From positions 283,887-347,886 of the forward strand of contig NZ_LJTC01000001.1 of the NCBI RefSeq assembly GCF_001306915.1: a stretch of 64,000 nt of DNA. The letters run 5' to 3'. The DNA is from Pseudoalteromonas lipolytica (GTDB lineage: Bacteria; Pseudomonadota; Gammaproteobacteria; Enterobacterales; Alteromonadaceae). Position numbers and translations under genes: made by a program. Below, piece by piece: positions 37,812 through 46,973 of the stretch. Position 1 is the stretch's first letter; the number at the start of each line of letters is the position of its first letter. The notes beneath the pieces were generated by a model. The model did not search any database. It was not told the DNA's origin and saw nothing but the letters and a program-made list of their open reading frames with translations.

Positions 37812-39044
37812 CTACTTTTTCTTCTTCGTTTTAGCTTTGGCTTTTTTCTTTGCCTTCATTTTTACTGGATCTTTTTTCTTCTTAGATGGGATCTTCGCTT
37901 CTTTGTGCTGTGGCTCAAGCCCTTTAATTACGCGGCGTTTAAGCTTTTGCTCAATGTAGCGCTCAACTTTACCAACAATTGCCACATCATGAGCTTCAAT
38001 AAATGATATCGCAATGCCTTTTTTACCAGCACGGCCAGTACGTCCTATACGGTGTACATATACGTCTGCGGTGCGTGGCATATCAAAGTTGATAACATGG
38101 CTGATATCAGCAACATCAATACCACGAGCAGCAACATCTGTTGCAACTAGGATATTGTTGCGGCCAGAGTGAAAGTTTTCCATCGCTTTCATGCGCTTAT
38201 CTTGTGGCATTTCACCGCGTAACCAAGCAACACGAAGACCTTCGTTATTTAGCTCGCCAACCAGTGTCTCAAGGCGTTCACGAGTTTTAACAAACACAAT
38301 TGCTTTATGAATGTCGTCACCATTTAACGTTTCAACCAACATTTTTAGCTTGTGGTCGTAGTCATCCGCAAGGTGAACCCATTGATGGATCTTGCCTTTT
38401 TCTTTACGTGAAGATTCGGCTTCAAGCAGTGCCGGATCGTTTAAGATTCGCTCTGCAAATAACTCAACGCTGTCACCTTCAAGGGTGGCTGAGAATAAGA
38501 AACATTGACGGCGGTTACGTGCTTCATCACAAATGCGTAGCATTTCTTTACGAAAACCCATGTCTAGCATGCGGTCAGCTTCATCAAGAATAAGCATTTC
38601 AACGTTTTCAGCATGGAAGTTCTCTGTTTCGAGGTACTCCATTAAACGCCCTGGTGTGGCAATGAGAATATCGTTATTGCTTTCGAAAATTTCTCTGTGT
38701 GTCCCGTAGTTTATACCACCTGTCACAACCCCAATTTTAAGATGAGTGTGTGCTGCGAGTAATTCACATTGCTCATGAATTTGGTAAGCAAGCTCACGGG
38801 TTGGTGTCATGATCAATACGCGTGCAAAGCCAGGATCGCGACGCGGGAAATCAAGCAAGTATTGAATTGCAGGGATCAAAAACGCGGCTGTTTTACCCGT
38901 ACCAGTAGGGGCAGATGCCAAAATATCACGACCTTGAAGTGCTTCAGGGATCGCTTGTTGTTGAATACTGGTTGGCGTATCAAAACCCATTTTATTAATG
39001 GCATTTAACAGCTTGTTATCGATATCAAATTCAGAAAATTGCAT
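37812..39044 (-). CDS. srmB: DEAD-box RNA helicase SrmB
   Basis: 410 residues. The full helicase core is present: APTGTGKTAAFLIPAIQYLLDFPR is nearly the E. coli SrmB text, then PTRELAYQ, TPGRLMEYL, DEADRMLDMGF, SAT, ATDVAARGIDV and HRIGRTGRAG. A Lys-rich tail (~25 residues) follows for rRNA contact. SrmB helps early 50S subunit assembly with L4 and L24 and matters at low temperature. It is divergent from trmN6, as in E. coli (srmB/yfiC). Confidence 0.92.
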   Translation of the reverse strand: MQFSEFDIDNKLLNAINKMGFDTPTSIQQQAIPEALQGRDILASAPTGTGKTAAFLIPAIQYLLDFPRRDPGFARVLIMTPTRELAYQIHEQCELLAAHTHLKIGVVTGGINYGTHREIFESNNDILIATPGRLMEYLETENFHAENVEMLILDEADRMLDMGFRKEMLRICDEARNRRQCFLFSATLEGDSVELFAERILNDPALLEAESSRKEKGKIHQWVHLADDYDHKLKMLVETLNGDDIHKAIVFVKTRERLETLVGELNNEGLRVAWLRGEMPQDKRMKAMENFHSGRNNILVATDVAARGIDVADISHVINFDMPRTADVYVHRIGRTGRAGKKGIAISFIEAHDVAIVGKVERYIEQKLKRRVIKGLEPQHKEAKIPSKKKKDPVKMKAKKKAKAKTKKKK

Positions 39045-39120
39045 AGAGTGACATAAATAGAGGACAATTGAGCCTAATTATACGCGTTAACGCGGCTGTG
39101 GTGAATGAAAAGGTGAAAAA

Positions 39121-39819
39121 ATGTCAGGCTTTGTGTTTAAACAATTTACGGTAACGCAAACGCGCGCAGCGATGAAAGTATCGACCGATGGTATTTTGTT
39201 AGGGGCGTGGGCTGATGTGAGTGGTGCTAAGCACATTTTAGACATTGGTACAGGCACAGGGTTGTTGGCGTTAATGGCAAAACAAAGAGCGCCTGATGCA
39301 AAAGTAAGTGCCATTGAAATTGATTCTGGTGCCTGCAGTGATGCCCGAGATAACTTTGCGGCTGGTCCATGGCCTGATATAAACCTTTTCGAAGGAGCTG
39401 TGCAGTCATTTAGTGCAGCAGAGCCTTTTGATACAATCATCACCAACCCGCCGTATTTTAATGCGAGCCTAAAAGGTGAAAACCATGCTCGAAACACTGC
39501 CCGCCATACTGACGGCCTTAGCTTCAACGAATTAATAGCGACATGTACTAGGCTCAGTCATGGCAAAACGCGCTTGAATGTGATCTTGCCTTGCGTAGAG
39601 GCACAACAATTCATTGCTGTTGCCGAGCAAGCTGGCTGGTACTTAAACCGCCATTGCTTGGTTCGCACCACCGACAAAAAGCAAGCGAGCAGAAGCCTGA
39701 TGCTATTCAGCCAAAACAACGGTGAATGCGAAACAACGTCGTTAACCATACATGCAGCTGATGGCAGCTACAGCCAAGATTATAAGGAGCTATGTAAAGC
39801 TTTTTACCTAAAGATGTAA
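39121..39819 (+). CDS. trmN6: tRNA1(Val) (adenine(37)-N6)-methyltransferase
   Basis: 232 residues, class I SAM methyltransferase. Motif I is LDIGTGTGLLALMAKQR, the acidic loop EIDSGA binds the SAM ribose, and the NPPYF motif (ITNPPYFNAS) marks amino-group methylation. Known as YfiC in E. coli, it modifies A37 next to the anticodon of tRNA-Val. The divergent position next to srmB supports the call. SD AAGGTG precedes the ATG. Confidence 0.92.
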   Translation: MSGFVFKQFTVTQTRAAMKVSTDGILLGAWADVSGAKHILDIGTGTGLLALMAKQRAPDAKVSAIEIDSGACSDARDNFAAGPWPDINLFEGAVQSFSAAEPFDTIITNPPYFNASLKGENHARNTARHTDGLSFNELIATCTRLSHGKTRLNVILPCVEAQQFIAVAEQAGWYLNRHCLVRTTDKKQASRSLMLFSQNNGECETTSLTIHAADGSYSQDYKELCKAFYLKM

Positions 39820-39822
39820 TGG

Positions 39823-40506
39823 TTATTCAGCAATGCTCGCTTCAAGGCCATCTTCACTTAAGAGCAAGGTATATGACTGCCCATATGATGCGTCGCAGAT
39901 TGAGACGGGTTCATAGACTCGCTTATCCTCATCGTTAATTCTTGATATTTTCAAGTCATCAGCGCAGTCATCAATGTGGTACCAGTAACTTAATTGATTC
40001 TGATATAAATTAACGAGTTGTTTTTCGACTTTTAAGCGAAGGTTTTCAGTTGCGAGAATACGAATCGCAAAAAAGTCATCTTTATTATCATTGGCTTTTT
40101 TGACGAGTGTTAAACGGAGCTTTTCAGCATTTTGCCAAGCAATAAAATGATAAGGTTGATCTTGAGCTACCTGATACATCTGTGTGGCTGAGTTACTTGT
40201 GTCGCTGTGATCGACTACATAAAAGGAAATACGACTGCGTTCATTGTGAGCATGTGTTACATCAACGGGAGGTGATTGCGATGCAAGCGTGTCAACATAG
40301 TATTTAGAGTCTTTAAACTCTTGAGCATCACCAAATAAATCAGTGTTCGCCATGTAATAATCCACTTCTAAATCAGTGGTATTTACGAGCGTGTAATTGT
40401 TCTCATACATTTCGTCGCCAAAGTTATGAGTTTCTTCAACTTCTAATTCATCACACCCTGCGAGCAAAATGCTTGCGGCAGCTATTATTGGTAGCGCACT
40501 TTTCAT
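39823..40506 (-). CDS. Lipoprotein of unknown function
   Basis: 227 residues. The signal peptide ends in LLAGC, with acidic residues (DELEVEE) after the Cys; Asp at +2 could keep it in the inner membrane if the E. coli Lol rule holds. The mature part is rich in Asp, Asn and Tyr, with mixed strands and two Cys near the C-terminus (SICDASY, DDCADD). I do not recognise the family; DUF4397-like proteins share the general look. Tail to tail with trmN6. Confidence 0.65.
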   Translation of the reverse strand: MKSALPIIAAASILLAGCDELEVEETHNFGDEMYENNYTLVNTTDLEVDYYMANTDLFGDAQEFKDSKYYVDTLASQSPPVDVTHAHNERSRISFYVVDHSDTSNSATQMYQVAQDQPYHFIAWQNAEKLRLTLVKKANDNKDDFFAIRILATENLRLKVEKQLVNLYQNQLSYWYHIDDCADDLKISRINDEDKRVYEPVSICDASYGQSYTLLLSEDGLEASIAE

Positions 40507-40564
40507 TGTTATTCCTTTTACAAATGAAGGAGCTGTTTAGGCTAAACAAAAAGTCATTGTACCT

Positions 40565-40999
40565 TTATTGTTTGCTAAATTGTACCAGTGGTTGTAATTG
40601 CATGACTTCATCAAGCTGAATTTGCTGCACATATTCAAGCTTTAATAGGGTATCTAATACAGCTTTACTGTGCGACTTTTCTATTTCGGCGCTGCAAAAA
40701 TCAATAATGCTAAAGCGACGCTTGATCAGCAGACCTTCGATGTCAGGTAAAGGATGTGTAGTTTCAATTAGTACGCGGGTTGTTGGACAAGGGTCAGCAT
40801 AGCCTGAGCGTAATAATTTTTTTAAATTAAATAAGTTATCATCAAGCCGACCCAGCTCAATGGCGGCTTTGGCGCTGTCAGGAATAAATAATGGCTCAGC
40901 AAAGCGATTTATTTTTATTTCGCCCGTGGCGTTAATTGTAGCTACCTGGTTACTGTCGTAACTGACAATATCACCGGTAATTAATGTGAATTGACTCAT
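40565..40999 (-). CDS. Small cytoplasmic protein, unknown function
   Basis: 144 residues from the ATG at 40999, chosen because GAGGGA lies 7 bases upstream; the ATG at 41014 would overlap that SD. No signal peptide or membrane segment. A mix of strands and helices with two Cys (DPCPTT, DFCSAE). I see no known motif. It precedes the 227-residue lipoprotein gene on the same strand by 59 bp and may share its transcript. Confidence 0.6.
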   Translation of the reverse strand: MSQFTLITGDIVSYDSNQVATINATGEIKINRFAEPLFIPDSAKAAIELGRLDDNLFNLKKLLRSGYADPCPTTRVLIETTHPLPDIEGLLIKRRFSIIDFCSAEIEKSHSKAVLDTLLKLEYVQQIQLDEVMQLQPLVQFSKQ

Positions 41000-41103
41000 T
41001 GTGTTCCCTCGCAATGTTGTGTCGATTTCAGAGCTAAGCTAAATGGTGTGTTTGCTTAAGCCCTGATATAGTGCCAAAGTCTTAAGTTTTATACGAGTTT
41101 TTT

Positions 41104-41532
41104 ATGTTCCGTTTATCAATTGTTTTATCTACCTTATTATTTTCTCAGTTGAGCTATGCCGCATTGACGCCAGTGGGTCTTTGGAAAACCATTGACGAAG
41201 AAACGAATGAAGCGAAATCTTTAGTACGTATTAGTGAGCAAGATGGTGTATTGGTTGGCAGTGTTGAAAAAATCCTTAACCCAGCCAAGCAAGACGCAAT
41301 CTGCGAAGAGTGCAAAGGCGATAAGAAAAATCAACCTATTCTAGGGTTACAAATTATAGAAGGTGCTAAAGATGCCGGTGATGGTAGCTGGCAAGAGGGT
41401 GAAATTCTTGACCCGAACAATGGTAAAACCTATACCCTTAAACTGACGCCACAAGAACAAGGTAAGGTGCTTGAAGTACGCGGCTATATTGCATTTTTCT
41501 ATCGAAATCAATATTGGCAACGCGTTGAATAA
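41104..41532 (+). CDS. DUF2147 periplasmic protein
   Basis: 142 residues. Signal peptide with cleavage after SYA. The mature part matches DUF2147: GLWKTIDEETNEAKSLVRI near the start, a CxxC pair (ICEECKG), the GEILDPNNGKTY box and a final VRGYIAFFYRNQYW. The fold is lipocalin-like by family; the function is not established. It stands alone, with a strong terminator directly after it. Confidence 0.88.
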   Translation: MFRLSIVLSTLLFSQLSYAALTPVGLWKTIDEETNEAKSLVRISEQDGVLVGSVEKILNPAKQDAICEECKGDKKNQPILGLQIIEGAKDAGDGSWQEGEILDPNNGKTYTLKLTPQEQGKVLEVRGYIAFFYRNQYWQRVE

Positions 41533-41538
41533 CCATTA

Positions 41539-41565
41539 AAAAAGCCAAGCAATGCTTGGCTTTTT
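41539..41565 (+). terminator. Terminator after the DUF2147 gene
   Basis: AAAAAGCCAAGC-aat-GCTTGGCTTTTT, strong 12-bp stem; can also stop fldB from the other side. Confidence 0.9.
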
Positions 41566-41574
41566 ATTCATGGC

Positions 41575-42096
41575 TTACAAGCTTTCACTGTACTCAGTCA
41601 TGACTTGTTCAACCCAGCTTGCGATACGTTCATCACTAAGCTCATATTGACTGTCTTCATCAAGGGCTAGGCCAACAAATTGTTTGCCATCTTCAGTGAG
41701 TGCTTTTGAAGCCTCAAATTCATAACTTGCATCGTTAGGCCATTTGCCTAGCAAGGTAATGCTTTGATCACAAATTTCATCGTGTAACATGCCAAGTGCA
41801 TCTTGGAACCACTGACCATAACCTTGTTGATCGCCCATACCAAACAGAGCCACGGTTTTGCCGTTTAGGTTAACATCTTTAATGTCGTCCCAGATTGATT
41901 CCCAATCTTCTTGCAACTCACCAAAATCCCAAGTTGAAATGCCGAAGATCACGAAATCAAATTGCTCTGCATTTTTTAATGGCTCATCTTTGATATTGTG
42001 AAGGCTCACGATGTCGTGACCAATAATATCGCGAATTTTCTCTGCCGCTATTTCTGTGTAGCAGGTTGTAGAACCATAAAATAAACCAATCTGCAT
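41575..42096 (-). CDS. fldB: Flavodoxin FldB
   Basis: 173 residues from the ATG at 42096; longer in-frame starts run into the xerD region. The text follows E. coli FldB closely: [23 protein letters not shown] is the FMN phosphate loop, [12 protein letters not shown] the Trp that stacks on FMN, and [22 protein letters not shown] the Tyr/Asp loop. A low-potential electron carrier induced by oxidative stress in E. coli. In E. coli fldB reads the same way as xerD; here it is inverted, and the two are divergent. Confidence 0.93.
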   Translation of the reverse strand: MQIGLFYGSTTCYTEIAAEKIRDIIGHDIVSLHNIKDEPLKNAEQFDFVIFGISTWDFGELQEDWESIWDDIKDVNLNGKTVALFGMGDQQGYGQWFQDALGMLHDEICDQSITLLGKWPNDASYEFEASKALTEDGKQFVGLALDEDSQYELSDERIASWVEQVMTEYSESL

Positions 42097-42188
42097 CGTA
42101 TTTATCACTGTGTATTTGCCTGATATGATAGGCGTAAGTTTACCGTAAGGTATAATCAATTGATACCTTGATAAGGATGAGAGTACGC

Positions 42189-43112
42189 GTGGCTGATAAT
42201 AATTCACAAGCCCAAAAAGGTGTAATAACAGCAAATAACGCCGAACATTTAGAGTTATTTTTAGATACGCTGTATCTTGAGCAGGGAGTCAGCGAAAATA
42301 CACTCGCCGCTTATCGCAGTGACCTTGAAAAGTTTTGCCAATTTTTAAAAGATAAAGACCTACTGGCTGTCCGCTCAGATGATATTGAAGCGTATTTAGC
42401 ATACCGTGTTGATTTAGGACTGAAGTCGCGCAGCACTGCACGTAGCATCAGTGCGCTGAAGCGTTTTTATCAGTATTTTGTACGCGAAAAAGCCATTGCC
42501 GATTCGCCGATGGTCAATATTGCTCAACCAAAAGCTGGGCAGTCATTACCAAAAACACTGTCAGAAGCCGAAGTCGAAGCTTTGCTTGCAGCCCCAGACA
42601 TAGAAGATGCAATGGGGCTTCGCGATAAAGCCATGCTTGAGCTGTTATATGCTACTGGGCTTCGTGTTACAGAGCTAGTAGGACTCAGAATGGAGCAAAT
42701 TAATTTGCGCCAAGCGGTGGTCTTTGTAAAAGGTAAGGGTAATAAAGAGCGTTTAGTTCCCTTAGGCGAAGAAGCAATGTACTGGCTTGAGCAGTTTTTA
42801 AAAGTGGGTCGTTCGCAAATGATTAAACATGCCACTGACTTTGTGTTCCCATCAAAGCGCGGGATTGGCATGACACGACAAACTTTTTGGCATCGCATCA
42901 AACACTATGCTATTTTGGCATCAGTTGAATCGCCGTTATCACCGCATACGCTCAGACACGCGTTTGCAACGCATTTGCTTAATCATGGGGCGGACCTTAG
43001 AGTCGTGCAAATGATGTTAGGTCACAGTGACTTATCAACAACACAAATTTATACCCATGTAGCGAATGAAAGATTGAAGTCGGTACACGAGCAACATCAT
43101 CCACGTGCTTAG
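42189..43112 (+). CDS. xerD: Site-specific tyrosine recombinase XerD
   Basis: 307 residues from the GTG at 42189, with AAGGATGAG upstream; an ATG at 42177 would sit on that SD, and a TTG at 42168 is less likely. N-terminal SAM-like core-binding domain ([23 protein letters not shown]), then the catalytic domain with Arg in ATGLRVTEL, Lys in [23 protein letters not shown], and [15 protein letters not shown] with the nucleophile Tyr. With XerC it resolves chromosome dimers at dif. The dsbC-recJ-prfB-lysS context and lack of phage genes mark it as the housekeeping enzyme. Confidence 0.93.
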   Translation: MADNNSQAQKGVITANNAEHLELFLDTLYLEQGVSENTLAAYRSDLEKFCQFLKDKDLLAVRSDDIEAYLAYRVDLGLKSRSTARSISALKRFYQYFVREKAIADSPMVNIAQPKAGQSLPKTLSEAEVEALLAAPDIEDAMGLRDKAMLELLYATGLRVTELVGLRMEQINLRQAVVFVKGKGNKERLVPLGEEAMYWLEQFLKVGRSQMIKHATDFVFPSKRGIGMTRQTFWHRIKHYAILASVESPLSPHTLRHAFATHLLNHGADLRVVQMMLGHSDLSTTQIYTHVANERLKSVHEQHHPRA

Positions 43113-43171
43113 TGCAAGATTTTTAAAGATGTACCGGTCTATATAAAAAATGATCAGGATATAGGATATTT

Positions 43172-43906
43172 ATGAAAAAGTTAGTTTTAGCCACAGCACT
43201 ACTAGGCACAAGCTTAAATGTGTTTGCCAATGGCGTATCAACAACAGACGCTGCTGATGCCCCTATCATTGCTAAGTTTGCTGAATTAGGCGTAACCGTT
43301 AAGCAAATCAACCCAAGCCCAGTGGCAGGTCTTAAAGAACTAATTACTGACAAAGGTGTGTTGTACGCAAGCCCTGACGGTCAATTTCTAATGCAAGGAA
43401 CACTGATTGACCTTAATAATCGAGTTAATTTAACAGAGCATGCTCTAAGTGACGTTCGTAAAGAAGGTGTTGCTGAGTACGAAGACTCAATGATCGTTTA
43501 CAAAGCGAAAGACGAAAAGCATTCGATCACAGTCTTTACCGATATCACCTGTGGTTATTGTCGTAAATTACACCGTGAACTTGATGACTTCTTAGATGCG
43601 GGTATCACGGTTAAATACCTTGCTTTCCCACGTGGTGGTTTACGTGGTAAAGGTTACCAAGATTTAATGAATGTATGGTGTGCTAAAGACCCTGCTGAAG
43701 CATTAACAGAAGCAAAAGCGGGTGCAGAAGTCGCTGTCGTGCCTGGTTGTAACGCACCAATTGCAGAGCACTACCAACTAGGTCAAAGCTTTGGAATGTC
43801 GGGCACACCGGCAATTATTTTAGAAGATGGTACCATGATCCCTGGTTATCAATCAGCTGCGCAAATTAGCCAAGCGCTTGATGCTTTACCAAAAACATCT
43901 TCATAA
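43172..43906 (+). CDS. dsbC: Thiol:disulfide interchange protein DsbC
   Basis: 244 residues. Signal peptide cleaved after VFA. An N-terminal dimerisation domain (~60 residues, GVTVKQINPSPVAGLKELITDKGVLYASPDG) is followed by a thioredoxin domain with the CGYC active site (TDITCGYCRKLH) and the cis-Pro loop GTPAI. A second Cys pair (WCAKD, GCNAP) matches the structural disulfide of DsbC. Periplasmic isomerase that corrects non-native disulfides, kept reduced by DsbD. It lies between xerD and recJ as in E. coli. Confidence 0.95.
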   Translation: MKKLVLATALLGTSLNVFANGVSTTDAADAPIIAKFAELGVTVKQINPSPVAGLKELITDKGVLYASPDGQFLMQGTLIDLNNRVNLTEHALSDVRKEGVAEYEDSMIVYKAKDEKHSITVFTDITCGYCRKLHRELDDFLDAGITVKYLAFPRGGLRGKGYQDLMNVWCAKDPAEALTEAKAGAEVAVVPGCNAPIAEHYQLGQSFGMSGTPAIILEDGTMIPGYQSAAQISQALDALPKTSS

Positions 43907-43921
43907 CTGATTTTTTTAACG

Positions 43922-43950
43922 AAAAGGCCTATTTGTCGTAGGCCTTTTTT
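43922..43950 (+). terminator. Terminator after dsbC
   Basis: AAAAGGCCTA-tttgtcg-TAGGCCTTTTTT; separates dsbC from recJ. Confidence 0.88.
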
Positions 43951-43983
43951 ATTTGTCTTAAGCAAAGAAGTACCATTTCCGAC

Positions 43984-45705
43984 ATGGAAAAAATAATTCA
44001 AGCTCGTCCTCATGTTGATGATTCGCATTTACCACACCATTTACATCCTGTAATTAAGCAAATATATGCGACTCGGCAGGTGCAAAGTGCCACTGAACTC
44101 GATAATAGCGCTGCAACATTACATGACTTTAAGCTGTTTAAAGATATCGACAAAGCTGTTGTGCTATTACAACAAGCCCTCGCGGATCAAAGTCGCGTGT
44201 TAATCGTCGGTGACTTTGATGCCGACGGTGCAACCAGCACAGCAACCTTAATGCAAGGTCTTGCTATGTTCGGCTTAAAGAACCTTGATTACTTGGTACC
44301 AGACAGATTCAGCCTAGGTTATGGCCTGAGCCCCGCACTTGCTGAGCAAATAGTAACCATGCAACCCGAGCTTGTGATCACCGTTGATAACGGTATTTCA
44401 TGTATCGATGGCATTGCCATTGTAAAGCAAGCAGGTATTAAGGTGCTGGTAACTGATCATCATTTACAAGGTGAAGCCCTACCAAATGCAGATGCTATCG
44501 TGAATCCGAATCGCCATGACTGTCAGTTTCCATCGAAATCGATAGCAGGCGTTGGGGTGGCTTTTTATCTGCTCATTGCTTTACGTAGCCACTTACGTGA
44601 ACAAGGGTACTTTCAGCAAAATCCAATGCCAAATTTGGCTGAGTTACTTGATATTGTAGCCCTTGGTACCGTTGCCGATGTGGTCGCGCTTGATGCCAAT
44701 AACCGAACCTTAGTTCATCAAGGTTTAGCACGTATTCGCAGTGGTAAAACACGCCCTGGTATTAGTGCTCTCATTGAAGTGGCAAATCGCAATGCGGCCC
44801 GTTTAAGTGCCAGTGACTTTGGCTTTTCATTGGCACCACGCTTAAATGCAGCTGGGCGTTTAGATGATATGAGTTTAGGTATAGCCTGTTTGTTATCAAG
44901 CGATATAAACCAAGCTCGCCGTATTGCCAGTGAGCTCGACAGCCTCAATCATGAGCGCCGTGAAATAGAGCAGGGTATGCAAACTGAAGCACAAGCGGTG
45001 CTTGATCGTTTAGCATTTAAAACCGAGTCAGTGCCTGATGCCATTTGTTTATACCAAGCTGATTGGCACCAAGGTGTGATTGGTATTTTGGCTGGCCGCT
45101 TAAAAGAAAAGTATCACCGCCCGACGATTATTTTTGCAGCTGGCGATAACGGCGAAATAAAAGGCTCTTGCCGCTCTATTGAAGGGCTACATATGCGTGA
45201 TTTACTCGAGCGAGTAAATACACTCTACCCGCATTTGATCAGTAAATTTGGTGGCCATGCCATGGCAGCGGGGCTGAGTATCAATGAGCAGTGTTTTACT
45301 GAATTTAAAACCGTGTTTGAGCAAATGGTGACAGACACACTCACTGAAGAGCATAAGCAAAGTATTTTACTTACCGATGGTGAATTACCTAATGAGTGCT
45401 TTTCGATGGAGTTTGCAAACCAGCTAAAAAATGCCGGCCCCTGGGGGCAGCAATTTCCGGAGCCAGTGTTTGAACATGTGTTTGAAGTAATACAGCAGCG
45501 CATTGTCGGTGAAAAACACTTAAAACTGGTTTTAAAACATCAGTCTGGACGATTAGTTGATGGCATTGCATTTGGGGTTGATGTGCGTGCATGGCCAGAT
45601 ACCGAAGTGCGTTATGTGAAAGCTGCTTATCAACTCGATATAAATGAATTCCGTGGTAAATTCTCGTTACAGTTGATTATTCGAGAGCTACAAAAAGCGA
45701 CATAA
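43984..45705 (+). CDS. recJ: Single-stranded-DNA-specific exonuclease RecJ
   Basis: 573 residues. The DHH phosphoesterase core has motif I DFDADGATSTA, a metal Asp in VDNGIS and motif III TDHHLQGE. The DHHA1 domain contains KGSCRSIEGLHMRDLL and FGGHAMAAGLSI, and the C-terminal OB-fold region ends in FSLQLIIREL. It degrades single-stranded DNA 5' to 3' in RecF-type recombination, base-excision and mismatch repair. The ATG at 43984 follows the dsbC terminator; its SD is poor, so the start is the least certain part. Confidence 0.95.
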   Translation: MEKIIQARPHVDDSHLPHHLHPVIKQIYATRQVQSATELDNSAATLHDFKLFKDIDKAVVLLQQALADQSRVLIVGDFDADGATSTATLMQGLAMFGLKNLDYLVPDRFSLGYGLSPALAEQIVTMQPELVITVDNGISCIDGIAIVKQAGIKVLVTDHHLQGEALPNADAIVNPNRHDCQFPSKSIAGVGVAFYLLIALRSHLREQGYFQQNPMPNLAELLDIVALGTVADVVALDANNRTLVHQGLARIRSGKTRPGISALIEVANRNAARLSASDFGFSLAPRLNAAGRLDDMSLGIACLLSSDINQARRIASELDSLNHERREIEQGMQTEAQAVLDRLAFKTESVPDAICLYQADWHQGVIGILAGRLKEKYHRPTIIFAAGDNGEIKGSCRSIEGLHMRDLLERVNTLYPHLISKFGGHAMAAGLSINEQCFTEFKTVFEQMVTDTLTEEHKQSILLTDGELPNECFSMEFANQLKNAGPWGQQFPEPVFEHVFEVIQQRIVGEKHLKLVLKHQSGRLVDGIAFGVDVRAWPDTEVRYVKAAYQLDINEFRGKFSLQLIIRELQKAT

Positions 45706-45737
45706 AAATATCGTTATAATCGACATAAAAGGCTAAT

Positions 45738-45773
45738 AAAACGCTCGGTTTTTTGTTAAAATCGGGCGTTTTT
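45738..45773 (+). terminator. Terminator-like hairpin between recJ and prfB
   Basis: AAAACGC (38-44 of this stretch) pairs with GCGTTTT followed by more T; the stem has an internal bulge and a 21-base loop, so it is weaker than its neighbours. Confidence 0.55.
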
Positions 45774-45848
45774 AATATTTGTAGATAATTTACCGTATTT
45801 ATTGTCGATATCGGTGCGCGGTAAATCAGCCATTTTGGAGTAATGTAC

Positions 45849-46947
45849 ATGTTTGAAGTGAATCCTGTGATTAATCAAATCAAGGAAATTCGCGAACGTA
45901 CTGAACTGCTTCGGGGGTACCTTTGACTACCCTCTTAAGAAAGAGCGGTTAGAAGAAGTTAACGCAGAACTTGAAGATTCAGCAGTGTGGAATGAGCCAG
46001 AGCGAGCTCAAGCACTTGGCCGTGAAAAGTCGGCACTCGAAGCTATTGTTGAGACCATTGATAATCTAGTGTCTGGTACCGAAGATGTTGAAGGTTTAGT
46101 TGAGCTTGCTGTTGAAGCTGAAGATGAAGAAACCTTCGCTGAAGCTGAAGCTGAATTGGGCGATTTAAACACACAGCTTGAAAAGCTAGAGTTCCGTCGT
46201 ATGTTCTCAGGCGACCATGACCAAAACGATGCTTACCTTGATTTACAATCAGGTTCTGGCGGCACTGAAGCCCAAGACTGGTGTAACATGCTACTGCGTA
46301 TGTATTTACGTTGGGGTGAAGCAAAAGGTTTTAAAGTTGAACTGGTTGAAGCAACTGATGGTGATGTGGCTGGTATCAAAGGCGCAACTGTGCGCTTTGT
46401 TGGCGAATATGCATACGGTTGGTTACGTACAGAAACAGGTGTTCACCGTTTAGTGCGAAAGAGCCCGTTCGACTCAAGTGGTCGTCGTCATACCTCATTT
46501 GCATCGGCATTCGTTTACCCAGAAATCGACGATAATATCGAAATTGATATTAATCCGGCAGACTTACGTATTGACGTTTACCGCGCATCAGGCGCAGGTG
46601 GTCAGCACGTAAATACAACAGAGTCAGCGGTTCGTATTACTCACATACCAACCAACACTGTTGTACAGTGCCAAAATGAGCGTTCACAGCACAAGAATAA
46701 AGACCAAGCAATGAAGCAGTTAAAAGCGAAATTGTTTGAACTTGAAATTCAAAAACAAAATGCTGAGAAACAAAGCCAAGAAGATGCTAAATCTGATATT
46801 GGCTGGGGTAGTCAAATTCGTTCATACGTACTTGATGACTCGCGCATTAAAGACTTACGTACTGGCGTTGAAAACCGTAATACACAAGCGGTTCTTGACG
46901 GCGACTTAGATAAATTTATTGAAGCCAGCCTTAAATCTGGCCTATAA
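45849..46947 (+). CDS. prfB: Peptide chain release factor 2, with programmed +1 frameshift
   Basis: Reading is join(45849..45923, 45925..46947), 365 residues, the same length as E. coli RF2. The first 25 codons end in CTT followed by an in-frame TGA (45924-45926); the rest continues in +1 from GAC. The SPF tripeptide that reads UGA/UAA ([15 protein letters not shown]) and the GGQ catalytic motif ([15 protein letters not shown]) are both present. RF2 releases peptides at UGA and UAA; low RF2 stalls the ribosome at the internal UGA and promotes the shift, so it regulates itself. Not a pseudogene. Confidence 0.96.
45910..45927 (+). promoter_or_regulatory. Programmed +1 frameshift site of prfB
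   Basis: An SD-like run of five G (45913-45917) sits 3 bases before the slippery CTT-TGA-C. The base before the G-run is C, where E. coli has A (AGGGGG), otherwise the spacing is the same. Confidence 0.93.
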
Positions 46948-46973
46948 CCACCAAGCTAAAAAAGAGCTAAAAA

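Noticed and set aside
42189..43112. Tyrosine recombinase as a sign of a mobile element
   Set aside because: Sequence and the dsbC-recJ-prfB-lysS context identify housekeeping XerD; no phage or integron genes nearby.
45849..45926. Apparent early stop in prfB, as if a pseudogene
   Set aside because: CTT-TGA-C with an upstream G-run is the canonical programmed frameshift, and the joined protein has the full RF2 length and motifs.
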